From Streptomyces sp. NRRL S-37 (GTDB lineage: Bacteria; Actinomycetota; Actinomycetes; Streptomycetales; Streptomycetaceae), in NCBI RefSeq assembly GCF_000721605.1, contig NZ_JOIZ01000005.1, positions 310,001 to 374,000 of the forward strand: a stretch of DNA of 64,000 bases. The letters are read 5' to 3'. The translations under genes and the position numbers were made by a program. The stretch's first letter is position 1, and every line of letters starts with the position of its first letter. Below the pieces are notes generated by a model. That model made no database searches and was not told the origin of the DNA. It worked only from the letters and a program-made list of their open reading frames with translations. Positions 16,481-26,253 of this stretch are shown piece by piece.

Positions 16481-18166
16481 GTGACCAGTCGACACAGATC
16501 ATCCGAGAGCGCCGTCCCCGCCACCGCGGACACCGGCTTCCCGTCCCCGCGCCGTCGTACGGTCGTCAGGGCGGCCGCCGCCACCGCGGTGCTGGCCGGA
16601 CCGCTCGCCGCCGCCCTCCCCGCGCGTGCCGCGACCGCGCAGGCGCCCGCCTTCCTGCACGGCGTCGCCTCCGGCGACCCGCTGCCCGACGGCGTCCTGC
16701 TGTGGACCCGGGTGACACCGGTTCCGGAGGCGATACCCGGCTCCGGACTCGGCCCGGACACTGAGGTGAGCTGGGCCGTCGCCCGGGACAGGGCGTTCAC
16801 CGACGTCGTCGCGCGCGGTTCGACGCTCGCCACCGCCGCCTTTGACCACACCGTCAAGGCGGACGTCCGCGGCCTGCGTCCGGCCACCGACTACTGGTTC
16901 CGCTTCTCCGCCGGCGGCACCGACTCGCCCGTCGCCCGCACCCGTACCGCCCCGGCCGCCGACGCCGCCGTGACCGGGCTGCGCTTCGGCGTGGTCTCCT
17001 GCGCCAACTGGGAGGCCGGCCACTTCGCCGCATACCGCCACCTCGCGGCCCGCGGCGACCTGGACGCCTGGCTGCACCTGGGCGACTACATCTACGAGTA
17101 CGGCACCGGCGAGTACAACGCCCGCGGCGAGACCGTACGGCCGCACGCCCCCGCCCACGAGATCGTCACCCTCGCCGACTACCGGCTCCGGCACGCCACG
17201 TACAAGACCGACCCGGACCTCCAGGCCCTGCACGCCGCGGCGCCGGTCGTCGCGATCTGGGACGACCACGAGTTCGCCAACGACACCTGGTCGGGCGGCG
17301 CCGAGAACCACACCGAGGGCACGGAGGGCACCTGGGCGGCCCGCCAGGCCGCCGCCAAGCAGGCCTACTTCGAGTGGATGCCGGTACGGCCCGCGCTCGC
17401 CGGCACCACCTACCGCCGGCTCCGCTTCGGCAAGCTCGCCGATCTGTCCCTGCTCGACCTGCGCTCCTTCCGCTCCGCGCAGGTCTCCCTGGGCGACGGC
17501 GAGGTCGACGACCCGGACCGCACGATCACCGGACGCGCCCAACTGGACTGGCTGAAGGCGGGGCTGACGGCGTCCGACACCACCTGGCGGCTGGTCGGCA
17601 CCCCGGTGATGATCTCGCCGTTCTCCCTCGGCTCCCTCCCCGCGAGTCTCCTCAAGCCGCTCGCGAAGCTGCTGGGCCTGCCGCAGGAGGGGCTCGCCCT
17701 CAACACCGACCAGTGGGACGGCTACACCGACGACCGCCGTGAGATCCTCGCCCATCTGCGGGCGAACGCGATCCGCAACACGGTCTTCCTCACCGGTGAC
17801 ATCCACATGGCGTGGGCCAACGACGTGCCGGTGAACGCCGGCACCTATCCGCTGTCGGCGTCGGCCGCCACGGAGTTCGTGGTCACCTCGGTCACCTCCG
17901 ACAACCTCGACGACATCGTGAAGGTCCCCGAGGGCACCGTCTCCGCGCTCGCCGCACCGCTGATCCGGGCGGCCAACCGGCACGTCCACTGGGTCGACAC
18001 CGACCGGCACGGCTACGGCGTCCTGGACATCACCGCCGAGCGGGCGCAGATGGACTACTACGTGCTCTCCGACCGTACGGCGGCGGACGCCACGTCCGAG
18101 TGGGTCCGCTCCTACCGCACCCGCAGCGGCACACAGAAGGCCGAGCGCGTCCACGCCCCGGTGTGA
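16481..18166 (+). CDS. phoD: Tat-exported alkaline phosphatase D (PhoD)
   Basis: 561 residues. The N-terminus carries a twin-arginine signal (RRRTVVR, about 24-30, then a hydrophobic stretch and ARA-ATA cleavage near 50), so the enzyme is folded and metallated inside the cell before export. The mature part starts with the PhoD N-domain ([21 protein letters not shown]) and contains the metal-binding blocks [18 protein letters not shown] and TGDIHMAW typical of the Ca/Fe-dependent PhoD phosphatase/phosphodiesterase family. Starts at GTG 16481 with a weak ribosome site. I looked for a PHO box upstream and found none. Confidence 0.92.
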   Translation: MTSRHRSSESAVPATADTGFPSPRRRTVVRAAAATAVLAGPLAAALPARAATAQAPAFLHGVASGDPLPDGVLLWTRVTPVPEAIPGSGLGPDTEVSWAVARDRAFTDVVARGSTLATAAFDHTVKADVRGLRPATDYWFRFSAGGTDSPVARTRTAPAADAAVTGLRFGVVSCANWEAGHFAAYRHLAARGDLDAWLHLGDYIYEYGTGEYNARGETVRPHAPAHEIVTLADYRLRHATYKTDPDLQALHAAAPVVAIWDDHEFANDTWSGGAENHTEGTEGTWAARQAAAKQAYFEWMPVRPALAGTTYRRLRFGKLADLSLLDLRSFRSAQVSLGDGEVDDPDRTITGRAQLDWLKAGLTASDTTWRLVGTPVMISPFSLGSLPASLLKPLAKLLGLPQEGLALNTDQWDGYTDDRREILAHLRANAIRNTVFLTGDIHMAWANDVPVNAGTYPLSASAATEFVVTSVTSDNLDDIVKVPEGTVSALAAPLIRAANRHVHWVDTDRHGYGVLDITAERAQMDYYVLSDRTAADATSEWVRSYRTRSGTQKAERVHAPV

Positions 18167-18179
18167 CGCCCTGCCCGGC

Positions 18180-18764
18180 TCAGCCCTCCAGCGAGTCGAG
18201 GAAGCCGAGCGCCACCCGCCAGGTGGCCTCGGCGGCCTCCTCGTCGTAGTCGGGGAGATCGGGGTCGGTGTAGAGGTGACCGGCGCCCGCGTACCGGTAC
18301 ACCTCGACGTCGGCGCCGGCCCGGCCCATCCGCAGGTACCAGGCGGTGAGCCAGTCGTCCGTCTCGAACGGGTCCGGCTCGGCGACGTGCAGCTGCACCG
18401 GCAGCTCGTCCGCCGAGGCGTTCTCCGCGATGTCCGACGTGCCGTGCAGGAGCAGCAGTCCGCGCGCCTTGTCGTCGCCGAGGGCCAGCGTCTGGGCGAC
18501 GGAGGCGCCGAGGGAGAAGCCCGCGTACACCAGCCCCCGCTCGGAGTAGGGCGCGGCGGCCAGCACGGCCCGCTTCAGCAGCTCGTCCTTGCCGATCCCC
18601 TCCTTGTACGCCATGCCGTCCTCGACCGTGTCGAACGTGCTGCCTTCGAAGAGGTCGGGCGTCCACACCTCGTGTCCGGCCGCGCGCAGCCGGTCCGCGG
18701 CCCGGCGCACCGCGGGCCGCAGGCCGTAGGTCGAGTGAAAGAGCATGATGTTCATGGCGTCCAT
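18180..18764 (-). CDS. Dienelactone hydrolase-like alpha/beta hydrolase
   Basis: 194-residue alpha/beta hydrolase of the dienelactone hydrolase group. The nucleophile elbow reads AGFSLGAS, so the nucleophile is Ser, whereas classical dienelactone hydrolases use Cys. The catalytic Asp is probably in VAEPDPF and the His in GAGHLYTD. Soluble; substrate unknown. ATG 18764 and ATG 18755 are both possible starts, with no clear ribosome site. It converges on phoD with only 13 bases between the stops. Confidence 0.88.
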   Translation of the reverse strand: MDAMNIMLFHSTYGLRPAVRRAADRLRAAGHEVWTPDLFEGSTFDTVEDGMAYKEGIGKDELLKRAVLAAAPYSERGLVYAGFSLGASVAQTLALGDDKARGLLLLHGTSDIAENASADELPVQLHVAEPDPFETDDWLTAWYLRMGRAGADVEVYRYAGAGHLYTDPDLPDYDEEAAEATWRVALGFLDSLEG

Positions 18765-18862
18765 GGTGCCAGCCCGGTGTGACGGCGCCGGATCACCGCC
18801 CTACCCGCGATCGCGCGGAAGTCACATGTTCATGCCCGCGCGGGCCGGTTAGGTTCGGGGAC

Positions 18863-19978
18863 ATGGATGACGTGCTCCGCCCATTGATCGTGGTCGGCGG
18901 CTCGGTCGTGCTCACCCTGCTGCTCGGCTGGGCCACCGACCTGCTGCTGCGCAAGGCCGACGAACGCCACCCGGAGACTCCGCTGTGGGGTCTGCTGCGC
19001 CGCGGCCGGATCCCCTACCAGCTGCTGCTGTGCGCGGCCCTGCTGAGAGGGTCGTACGACCAGGTGGAGCTGTTGCGGGACCACGGGACCGTCATCGGCC
19101 GGACCCTGACCCTGGTGCTGATCGGGTCGGCCGCCTGGCTGGCGATCCGGATCGCGGCCGCGGTCGTCGAGACCACGTACACGCGGTACGCCAGCACCCA
19201 CCGCGAGCGCGACCCGGCACGGGTCCGCCGGGTGCGCACCCAGGTGACGCTGATCCGGCGGGTGGTCTCGGCGATCGTCGGCGTGGTGGCGGTGGCCGCG
19301 ATGCTGCTGACCTTCCCCGCGATGCGGGCGGCCGGGGCGTCGCTGCTGGCCTCGGCCGGAATCCTCGGCATCGTCGCCGGTGTGGCCGCCCAGTCCACGC
19401 TCGGCAACATGTTCGCCGGGCTGCAGATCGCCTTCGGCGACATGGTGCGCATCGGCGACACGGTGGTCGTGGACGGCGAGTGGGGCACGGTCGAGGAGAT
19501 CACGCTGACCTTCCTGACCGTACGCACCTGGGACGAGCGCCGGATCACCATGCCGGTGTCGTACTTCACGTCCCAGCCGTTCGAGAACTGGTCGCGCGGG
19601 ACGCCGCAGATGACGGGCACCGTCTTCTGGCACGTCGACCACTCGGCCCCGCTGGAGGCGATGCGCGACAAGCTCCGGGACATCCTGCGGGAGTGCCCGG
19701 CCTGGGACGGCCGCGCCTTCAACCTGAACGTGACCGACAGCACCCCCAGCACCATGGAGGTGCGCGCCCTGGTGACGGCCAAGGACGCCGACGACATCTG
19801 GACGGTACGGGTCACGGTCCGCGAGGAGATGATCCGCTGGCTGACCGCCGAGCACCCCTACGCGCTGCCCCGGGTCAACACGGCCGACGCGGTGCCGCCG
19901 CCCCGGACCGGCGGCCACCGCTCCCCCGACGGCGTACCGGCGGCCCGTCGCGCGCACCATCATCCGAGGGAGCGCTGA
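18863..19978 (+). CDS. MscS-family mechanosensitive ion channel
   Basis: 371 residues. Three to four N-terminal membrane helices precede the pore helix region ASAGILGIVAGVAAQSTLGNMFAGLQIAF, the best-conserved MscS segment, followed by the beta domain (GDMVRIGDTVVVDGEWGTVEEITL). A His/Arg-rich tail ends the protein. It should relieve turgor on osmotic downshock. Starts at ATG 18863. It converges on the SDR gene with 7 bases between the stops. Confidence 0.92.
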   Translation: MDDVLRPLIVVGGSVVLTLLLGWATDLLLRKADERHPETPLWGLLRRGRIPYQLLLCAALLRGSYDQVELLRDHGTVIGRTLTLVLIGSAAWLAIRIAAAVVETTYTRYASTHRERDPARVRRVRTQVTLIRRVVSAIVGVVAVAAMLLTFPAMRAAGASLLASAGILGIVAGVAAQSTLGNMFAGLQIAFGDMVRIGDTVVVDGEWGTVEEITLTFLTVRTWDERRITMPVSYFTSQPFENWSRGTPQMTGTVFWHVDHSAPLEAMRDKLRDILRECPAWDGRAFNLNVTDSTPSTMEVRALVTAKDADDIWTVRVTVREEMIRWLTAEHPYALPRVNTADAVPPPRTGGHRSPDGVPAARRAHHHPRER

Positions 19979-19985
19979 CCCGCTC

Positions 19986-20726
19986 TCAGTGGCCGCGTTC
20001 GGCGCCGCCGTTGACCTGGACGATCTGCGAGGTGATGTGCGCGGCGGCCGGGGAGGCGAGCCAGTGCAGGGTCGCGGCGACGTCCCCGGGCGTTCCGGCG
20101 CGCCCGTCCAGGGTCTCCCCGACCAGCCGGGTACGCAGTTCCTCGTCGATGCCGTCGCCGAAGAAGGCGGTGTCCTCGATGTAGCCGGGGGCGACCACGT
20201 TCACGGTGATGCCGTGCGGGCCCAGTCTCCGGGCCAGGTCGTGGGCGTACGGGTGCAGCCCGGCCTTGGCCGCCGCGTACGCCACCTGTCCGTGGCCCCG
20301 GTAGGCGGCGATGGAGCTGATGAACAGCACGCGCCCGCCGGGTTCGGCGAGCCGGGCCCGCAGGGCCTCGGTGAGCAGGGCGGCGGTCAGCAGGTTGAGC
20401 CGGAAGTTGACCGTCCAGGAGCGGGCGACGGCGTCGAGCGGGTCGTCGCCGTCGGCCCGGGGTTCGAGGAGCCCGTTGCCCCCGGCGCTGTGGATCAGCA
20501 CGTCCACCGCGCCGAACTCCCGTTGCACGAAGCCGGCGACACCGCGCACGGCCTCGGGGTCCGCGAGATCGGCGGCGTACGTCAGCGCGTCCGGCACCTT
20601 CGCCCGCTCCAGCACATCCCGGCGCCGGCCGAGCAGCAGCACCCGGTCCCCGTCGGCGGCGAACACCCGCGCGGCGGCGAGCCCGATCCCGGTACCGCCT
20701 CCACTGATCACAATATTCCGAGTCAT
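19986..20726 (-). CDS. Short-chain dehydrogenase/reductase
   Basis: 246 residues, classical SDR length. Residues 6-14 give the cofactor motif (ISGGGTGIG), followed by the NAG-type block (HSAGGNG), the catalytic Ser (FISSIAAY) and YxxxK (YAAAK). An Arg-rich stretch after beta-2 (GRRRDVLER) suggests NADP(H) preference. Substrate unknown. Starts at ATG 20726; no obvious ribosome site, possibly leaderless. Confidence 0.92.
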   Translation of the reverse strand: MTRNIVISGGGTGIGLAAARVFAADGDRVLLLGRRRDVLERAKVPDALTYAADLADPEAVRGVAGFVQREFGAVDVLIHSAGGNGLLEPRADGDDPLDAVARSWTVNFRLNLLTAALLTEALRARLAEPGGRVLFISSIAAYRGHGQVAYAAAKAGLHPYAHDLARRLGPHGITVNVVAPGYIEDTAFFGDGIDEELRTRLVGETLDGRAGTPGDVAATLHWLASPAAAHITSQIVQVNGGAERGH

Positions 20727-20780
20727 AACGGCACTTTACGAACGAAAAGCCGCTGAAGGCGCTGAGCTCCCACGGGAAAC

Positions 20781-20808
20781 GCCCGCTTCTCGACCGGCCG
20801 AAGCGGGC
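20781..20808 (-). terminator. Terminator after the CPA1 antiporter gene
   Basis: Perfect 9-bp stem: GCCCGCTTC (20781-20789), ten-base loop, GAAGCGGGC (20800-20808), just downstream of the minus-strand antiporter stop. Confidence 0.65.
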
Positions 20809-20835
20809 AGTGCGCCGGCCAAGACCCCTGAGGCG

Positions 20836-22422
20836 TCAGCGCAGGCTGCGCATGTCCAGATGCCGCAGCACCCGGTCCACCACCTCCGGATCCGCCCCCG
20901 CCTCGCTCCGCGCGGCCAGCACTTCGTGCCGGGCCGCGCTCAGCATCTCCCGCTGGATCCCCCGCACCCGCTTCAGCCGCCGCGCCCGCTGCCGGTGCGC
21001 CTCCCGCCGCTCGTCGTCCGCGAGGTCGGGGCTGATCCGCACCCCGATGTCGAAGGCGCTGCGCAGCATCTGCTCGGACAGCTCCTCCGGCAGGTCCTCG
21101 ACCTCCTCGATCTCGCGCAGCCTCCGCTTCGCCGCCTTCGCCGCCCGGACCGCCAGGTCGTGCTCGAGCTGCTTCTCCCGCCCGGTGTCGGCCCGCACTC
21201 CCAGCCGCCCCACCAGCCACGGCAGGCTCAGCCCCTGCACCAGCAGGGTCGCCATGATCACGCTAAACGCGATGAAGACGATCTCGCCCCGGCCGGGGAA
21301 GTCGCCCCCGGCGTCGGTCTCCAGCGGAATCGCCAGCGCCAGCGCGACGGAGGCCACCCCGCGCATCCCGGACCACCACATCACCACGGTCTCGCGCCAG
21401 CTCACCGGGATCTCCTCGGCGGTGTCCCGCGCGGCGTGCAGCCGTTTCGTCAGCCAGGTCGCCGGCAGCAGCCACAGCAGCCGGACCAGGACGACCACGC
21501 CCACGATCACCGCCGCCCGGCCGAGCAGCTCGCCCCAGTGGCCGGACGCGGTCCGCACCGCGTTGTGCAGTTCGAGCCCGACCAGCCCGAACGCGACCCC
21601 GGTGACCAGGGTGTCGACGATGTCCCAGAAGGTGTGCCCGGCCAGCCGGGTCATGACGTCGTCGGCGTCGGTGGCGTACTCGACGAGGAACAGCGCGGTG
21701 GTGAGCACGGCGAGCACGCCCGAGCCGTGCAGCTCCTCGGCCGCGACGTAGGAGGCGTACGGCACGAGCAGGCTCAGCCCGATCTGCAGCGTCGCGTCCC
21801 CGAGGAGATCCATCAGCCTGTTGGCGCCCCAGCCCAGGGCGAGCCCGACCGCCACCGCCACCACGGCCGACAGCACCAGGTCGAGCCCGGCCTCCCAGGC
21901 GGAGAAGCTTCCGCTGACGGCGGCGGCGATCGCCACGTTGTAGAGGACGATCGCCGTGACGTCGTTGAAGAGCCCCTCGCCCTCCAGGATCGACACCAGC
22001 CGACGCGGCAGCCCCAGCTTCCCGGCGACGGCGGTGGCCGCGACCGGGTCGGGCGGCGCGACCAGCGCACCGAGGGCGAAGGCGGCGGCGAGCGGCAGTC
22101 CCGGCACGATCGCGTGGGCGACGGTGGCCACGCACAGCGTGGTGACGAGGACCAGCGCCACCGCGAGCAGCAGGATCGGTCTGACGTTCGCCGCGAACTG
22201 CCGCCAGGAGGTCCGCCGTACGGCGGCGTACAGCAGGGGCGGCAGCAGCAGCGGGAGAATCAGGTCGGGCGGGATGTCGACGTTCGGCACGAACTCCAGC
22301 AGGGCCAGGACCGCCCCGAGGACCGTCATCAGCACCGGCGCCGGCAGCCTCAGCCGCTCCCCGACCGGGACACTCACCACGGCCCCGAGCAGCAGGGCGA
22401 ACAGCAGGGTCAACTGGTCCAC
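20836..22422 (-). CDS. CPA1-family Na+/H+ antiporter
   Basis: 528 residues with about 12 membrane helices and a ~110-residue Arg/Glu-rich cytoplasmic tail. Family signatures are APPDPVAATAV (transport Asp), EGEGLFNDVTAIV (the Asn-Asp pair of electroneutral CPA1 exchangers) and WSGMRGVASVALALAIP (conserved Arg). It exchanges Na+ or K+ for protons across the cytoplasmic membrane. I chose GTG 22422 (GGAG 8 bases upstream), giving the usual MDQLTLLF start; GTG 22428 is too close to the ribosome site. Confidence 0.93.
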   Translation of the reverse strand: MDQLTLLFALLLGAVVSVPVGERLRLPAPVLMTVLGAVLALLEFVPNVDIPPDLILPLLLPPLLYAAVRRTSWRQFAANVRPILLLAVALVLVTTLCVATVAHAIVPGLPLAAAFALGALVAPPDPVAATAVAGKLGLPRRLVSILEGEGLFNDVTAIVLYNVAIAAAVSGSFSAWEAGLDLVLSAVVAVAVGLALGWGANRLMDLLGDATLQIGLSLLVPYASYVAAEELHGSGVLAVLTTALFLVEYATDADDVMTRLAGHTFWDIVDTLVTGVAFGLVGLELHNAVRTASGHWGELLGRAAVIVGVVVLVRLLWLLPATWLTKRLHAARDTAEEIPVSWRETVVMWWSGMRGVASVALALAIPLETDAGGDFPGRGEIVFIAFSVIMATLLVQGLSLPWLVGRLGVRADTGREKQLEHDLAVRAAKAAKRRLREIEEVEDLPEELSEQMLRSAFDIGVRISPDLADDERREAHRQRARRLKRVRGIQREMLSAARHEVLAARSEAGADPEVVDRVLRHLDMRSLR

Positions 22423-22509
22423 GGTCACGGCTCCGGGCGGATCGGCGATCGGCGGGCGGATCTCCACCCTGCCACGCCGACGCCCCCGCCCGGCTGTTCG
22501 CGGCCCCGG

Positions 22510-22977
22510 CTACAGAACGCGCCGCATGGCCCGGTGCGGTATCCCCGCGTCCGGGAACTCGGGGCCGTAGGCCTCGTAGTCCAGCCGCTCGTAGAAACCG
22601 AGGGCGTGCGTCTGCGCGTGCAGGTCGACGGCGGTGAGGCCCCGGGCGCGGGCCGCCTCCTCGATGGCCCGCACCAGCGCCGCGCCGACGCCGAGGCCCC
22701 GCGCCCGGCGCGTCACCGCGAGCCGGCCCAGCGAGCCGACCGCCGGGTCGCCGCCGTTCTTCGCCGCGGCGGCCTCGCCGTACAGCAGCCGTCCGGTGCC
22801 GAGGGGGGTGCCGTCCTCGGCGACCGCCAGCACGTGGACGGCGCCGGCGTCGTAGGCGTCGTACTCGATGTCCTCGGGGACGCCCTGCTCGGCGACGAAG
22901 ACCTCCTTGCGGACCGCGAAGCACGCCTCACGGTCGGCGGACTCCTCCGCCACGCGGACCATGAAGGCGGCGCTCAT
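22510..22977 (-). CDS. GNAT family N-acetyltransferase
   Basis: 155 residues, ElaA-like GNAT. The acetyl-CoA pyrophosphate loop is visible as [17 protein letters not shown], and the C-terminal [15 protein letters not shown] block is typical. Substrate unknown. Its ATG overlaps the stop of rluD (ATGA, 22974-22977), so translation is probably coupled to that of the pseudouridine synthase. Confidence 0.92.
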   Translation of the reverse strand: MSAAFMVRVAEESADREACFAVRKEVFVAEQGVPEDIEYDAYDAGAVHVLAVAEDGTPLGTGRLLYGEAAAAKNGGDPAVGSLGRLAVTRRARGLGVGAALVRAIEEAARARGLTAVDLHAQTHALGFYERLDYEAYGPEFPDAGIPHRAMRRVL

Positions 22978-23918
22978 GCGTAGGTCTCCTCACGGACCTG
23001 GTCCAGCGCCTGCTGAAGGTCGTCGGGATAGTCGCAGGAGAACTCCACCCACTGCCCGTCGCCGGGGTGCTCGAAGCCCAGACGTACGGCGTGCAGCCAC
23101 TGGCGGGTCAGGCGAAGCCGCTTGGCGAGCGTGGGGTCGGCGCCGTAGGTGAGGTCGCCGACGCAGGGGTGCCGGTGGGCGGCCATGTGGACGCGGATCT
23201 GGTGGGTGCGGCCGGTCTCCAGCTTGACGTCGAGGAGGGAGGCGGCGCGGAAGGCCTCGATGAGGTCGTAGTGCGTGACGGACGGCTTGCCGTCGGCGGT
23301 GACCGCCCACTTGTAGTCGTGCTGCGGGTGGCGGCCGATGGGGGCGTCGATGGTGCCGCTGGTGGGGTCGGGGTGGCCCTGGACGAGCGTGTGGTAGCGC
23401 TTGTCGACCGTGCGCTCCTTGAACTGGCGCTTCAGCGACGTGTACGCGTACTCCGACTTGGCGACCACCATCAGGCCGGAGGTGCCCACGTCGAGGCGGT
23501 GCACGATGCCCTGGCGCTCGGCGGCGCCGGAGGTCGAGATGCGGTACCCGGCGGCGGCGAGGCCGCCGATCACCGTCGGGCCGGTCCAGCCCGGCGAGGG
23601 GTGGGCGGCGACGCCGACGGGCTTGACGATCACGACCACGTCGTCGTCGTCGTGCACGATCTCCATGCCCTCGACCGGCTCGGCGACGACCTGGACCGGC
23701 GCGGGCGCCTGCGGCATCTCCACCTCCAGCCAGGCGCCGCCGCTGACCCGCTCCGACTTGCCGACCACCGACCCGTCGACCGTGACCTTCCCCGCGGCGG
23801 CGAGCTCGGCCGCCTTGGTGCGGGAGAAGCCGAACATGCGGGAGATGGCGGCGTCGACGCGCTCGCCCTCCAGGCCGTCGGGCACGGGCAGGGTACGGAT
23901 CTCGGGAATCGTGCTCAC
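22974..23918 (-). CDS. rluD: 23S rRNA pseudouridine synthase, RluD family
   Basis: 314 residues. An N-terminal S4 RNA-binding domain ([20 protein letters not shown]) is followed by the RluA/RluD catalytic domain with [15 protein letters not shown], whose Asp attacks uridine, and the RTHQIRVHM block. It probably converts uridines in helix 69 of 23S rRNA, based on the family. Starts at GTG 23918. It lies 43 bases downstream of lspA on the same strand, the lspA-rluD order seen widely in bacteria. Confidence 0.94.
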   Translation of the reverse strand: MSTIPEIRTLPVPDGLEGERVDAAISRMFGFSRTKAAELAAAGKVTVDGSVVGKSERVSGGAWLEVEMPQAPAPVQVVAEPVEGMEIVHDDDDVVVIVKPVGVAAHPSPGWTGPTVIGGLAAAGYRISTSGAAERQGIVHRLDVGTSGLMVVAKSEYAYTSLKRQFKERTVDKRYHTLVQGHPDPTSGTIDAPIGRHPQHDYKWAVTADGKPSVTHYDLIEAFRAASLLDVKLETGRTHQIRVHMAAHRHPCVGDLTYGADPTLAKRLRLTRQWLHAVRLGFEHPGDGQWVEFSCDYPDDLQQALDQVREETYA

Positions 23919-23961
23919 CCGTCGAGTATGCCGGACGGGTCCGACAACCCCGCAGGCGCGT

Positions 23962-24561
23962 TCAGTCCTTGTGGACGGTGCCGTCCGGGTCGAGGCCACG
24001 GAACGACAGCAGCACGATCAGGATGCCGCCGCACACGATCGCCGAGTCCGCCAGGTTGAACACGGCGAAGTGCTTGGGCGCGATGAAGTCGACCACCGCG
24101 CCCTCGAAGACGCCCGGCGAACGGAAGATCCGGTCGGTGAGGTTGCCGAGGGCGCCGCCGAGCAGCAGGCCCAGCGCGATCGCCCAGGGCAGGCTGTAGA
24201 GCTTGCGGGCGAGGCGGACGATCACCACGATCACGGCCGCGGCGATCACCGTGAAGATCACGGTGAAGGCCTCGCCGAAGCCGAAGGCCGCGCCCGCGTT
24301 GCGGATCGCCTCGAAGCGCAGCCAGTCCCCGACGATCTCGATGGGCTCGTGGTGCTCCAGCTTGGCGACCACGATCATCTTGCTGATCAGATCGAGGGCA
24401 TACGCGAACACGGCGACGGCGAACAGCACGGCGATCCGCCGCTTGCCGCGAGGCCGCTCGGCCTCCTCCGCCGCCGTCGCCCCGGTGCCGGCCCGTTCCT
24501 GGTCCTCCCGGTCCGCGTCCGGGGTGTCCGGCGTACCGATGATGCGCTCCGCCTCTGCCAC
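23962..24561 (-). CDS. lspA: Lipoprotein signal peptidase (signal peptidase II)
   Basis: 199 residues. Four membrane helices, with the two catalytic Asps in GNLTDRIFR (D143) and FNLADSAI (D172). It cleaves the signal peptide of diacylglyceryl-modified prolipoproteins. The ~40-residue hydrophilic N-terminal extension (Glu/Asp/Ala-rich) is longer than in E. coli but usual in actinobacteria. Starts at GTG 24561 after GAGGG. Confidence 0.96.
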   Translation of the reverse strand: MAEAERIIGTPDTPDADREDQERAGTGATAAEEAERPRGKRRIAVLFAVAVFAYALDLISKMIVVAKLEHHEPIEIVGDWLRFEAIRNAGAAFGFGEAFTVIFTVIAAAVIVVIVRLARKLYSLPWAIALGLLLGGALGNLTDRIFRSPGVFEGAVVDFIAPKHFAVFNLADSAIVCGGILIVLLSFRGLDPDGTVHKD

Positions 24562-24627
24562 GTGAGTCCCTCAGCCTAGGTACCTGACTAGAGGACGAGG
24601 GTACGGCACGCCCCGCGCGCCCGCCGA

Positions 24628-25677
24628 TCAGTACCGCCGCTCCTGCTTCTGCTTGCACTCGACGCACAGGGTGGCCCGGGGAAAGGCCTGCATACGGGCC
24701 TTTCCGATGGGTTTGCCGCAGTTCTCGCAGAGGCCGTAGGTACCGGCGTCGAGGCGCTGGAGGGCGCGCTCGAACTGGGTGAGCATGTCGCGCGCGTTCG
24801 CGGCGAGCGCGAGTTCGTGCTCGCGCGTGATGTTCTTGGTGCCGGTGTCGGCGTCGTCGTCGCCCGCGCCGTCGCCGGAGTCCCGCATCAGGCCGGCCAG
24901 CGACTGCTCGGAGGCGGCGATCTCCTCGCGCAGCCTCAGCACCTCGGACGTCAGCTCGGCCCGCGCCTCCTCGACCTCTTCCGGAGTCCAGGGCTCCTCC
25001 CCCGGACGCACCGCGAGGTCGCCCGGCTCCACCACGCCGATCCGGGCCTTGGGTACGGGGCTCTTCGCCGCCGTGGCCGTGCCAGGAGTCTTCTTCGCAC
25101 CCACCGTCGTCACTCCCGTCTGCGCCGCGGCATCCACCGCGCCCGCGTCATCGGCCGTGCTGCGCCCGGCCACATCCTGTACGGGCCCGCCGGGCCCGCT
25201 CTCCGGGAGGCCGGCCTCCCGGGGGCCCGCGGGAGCCGCCTCCCGGACGGCGCCCTTCCCCGGCACCTTCTTCCCCGCAGCGCCCCCACCAGGCACCACG
25301 GCCTCGGGGGCCGCCTTTCCGGCGGCCCGCTTCCCCGCCCCGTCCGGCTTCCTCACCGCGGCCTTCCCCTCGGGAGACGGTTTCTTCGCCGCGGCCTTCC
25401 CGGCGGACGCCCCCTCGACGGCCGGCTTCCTCGCCGCGGCCTTCCCGGCGGACGGCTTCCGCGTGGGGGTCCTTTTCGCGGGCGCCTTCCCCGCCGCGGC
25501 CTTCTTCGCGGGTGTCCCGGCGGGCGGCTCCGACGCCACCGGGACACCGTCGTGCGCCGTCCGCGCCGTCGCCGCGGCTCCGGCCGTCCCGCCCGCCCTT
25601 CCGGCCCCGCCGCCGGCAGTGGCCCCGGACCTGCCGGACGGTGCCGGCTGCTGTACGGCGGTCTTCTTCGCCACCAT
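24628..25677 (-). CDS. TraR/DksA zinc-finger protein with Lys/Ala/Pro-rich N-terminus
   Basis: 349 residues. The C-terminal ~120 residues form a DksA/TraR-type module: a coiled-coil (TPEEVEEARAELTSEVLRLR and following) and a C4 zinc finger CENC-x17-CVEC at the end. Residues 1-~220 are low-complexity with repeated Ala-Lys-Lys-Pro or Gly-Lys-Ala-Ala units, resembling the tails of histone H1-like or actinobacterial HU-like DNA-binding proteins. RNA polymerase secondary-channel binding plus DNA association is plausible but unproven. Starts at ATG 25677 (GAAGGGG upstream; a GTG is the next codon). It is divergent from ileS. Confidence 0.88.
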   Translation of the reverse strand: MVAKKTAVQQPAPSGRSGATAGGGAGRAGGTAGAAATARTAHDGVPVASEPPAGTPAKKAAAGKAPAKRTPTRKPSAGKAAARKPAVEGASAGKAAAKKPSPEGKAAVRKPDGAGKRAAGKAAPEAVVPGGGAAGKKVPGKGAVREAAPAGPREAGLPESGPGGPVQDVAGRSTADDAGAVDAAAQTGVTTVGAKKTPGTATAAKSPVPKARIGVVEPGDLAVRPGEEPWTPEEVEEARAELTSEVLRLREEIAASEQSLAGLMRDSGDGAGDDDADTGTKNITREHELALAANARDMLTQFERALQRLDAGTYGLCENCGKPIGKARMQAFPRATLCVECKQKQERRY

Positions 25678-25947
25678 GGCCGCGGCCCCTTCACATATTG
25701 TGATCTTGCACGCGAATCGTGCTGGGACGATAAATCGACTCGAGTCCCGCGGCAACGGGGCGCACCGCCCGATTCCCTCGCCCCGCGGACGCCGCGCGGC
25801 GAACCTGCATGCGTTGTGCCCAGCTCCCCGCCGGGTATGCCACCGACATGGACGTCCCGGGATCCGGACGGGCGCGCTTCGCCATTCGAAGTACGCCGGG
25901 TCGTACGGCGAGCGGAAATCCGGTCGGCCGCCGCCCCCGCCGCGCCG

Positions 25948-25953
25948 TACACT
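25948..25953 (+). promoter_or_regulatory. Possible ileS -10 element
   Basis: TACACT fits the actinobacterial TAnnnT -10 and lies about 7-10 bases before the first stem of the T-box leader. No good -35 is seen at 17-18 bases upstream, so confidence is limited. Confidence 0.35.
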
Positions 25954-25959
25954 GGGCGG

Positions 25960-26253
25960 AGCGAAAAGCGTGGATGGGGACGAGTAGCGGCGTACGCAGC
26001 CCAGAGCGACCCGGGGACGGTGTGAGCCCGGGGGCGAGCGCGACGTGAAGATCACCCCGGAGCCGCCGGAAGAAACCCCCGCGCGGGGCGGTAGAACCGG
26101 CATCGCGACCCCAATGAGGGGGCTCACCGGAGCGTACGGCGCACCGGGGGGCCAAGGAGGGTGGTACCGCGGGAGCGCGCCGACGGCGGCGTAAGGACAC
26201 AGCTCTCGTCCCTCCGGACGGAAGGCAGCAAGTCCGCCGGAGGAAGCCCGCTG
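25960..26253 (+). promoter_or_regulatory. T-box riboswitch controlling ileS translation
   Basis: Leader of about 290 bases. The T-box core AGGGTGGTACCGCG is at 26158-26171; its UGGU bulge would pair with the NCCA end of uncharged tRNA. A candidate specifier is ATC (isoleucine) at 26051-26053 in the Stem I region. The ribosome-binding sequence CCGGAGG (26237-26243) is complementary to CCTCCGG (26211-26217), giving a sequestrator hairpin instead of a terminator; no U-run is present. This is the translational T-box type known from actinobacterial ileS: uncharged tRNA(Ile) should free the ribosome site. Confidence 0.9.
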
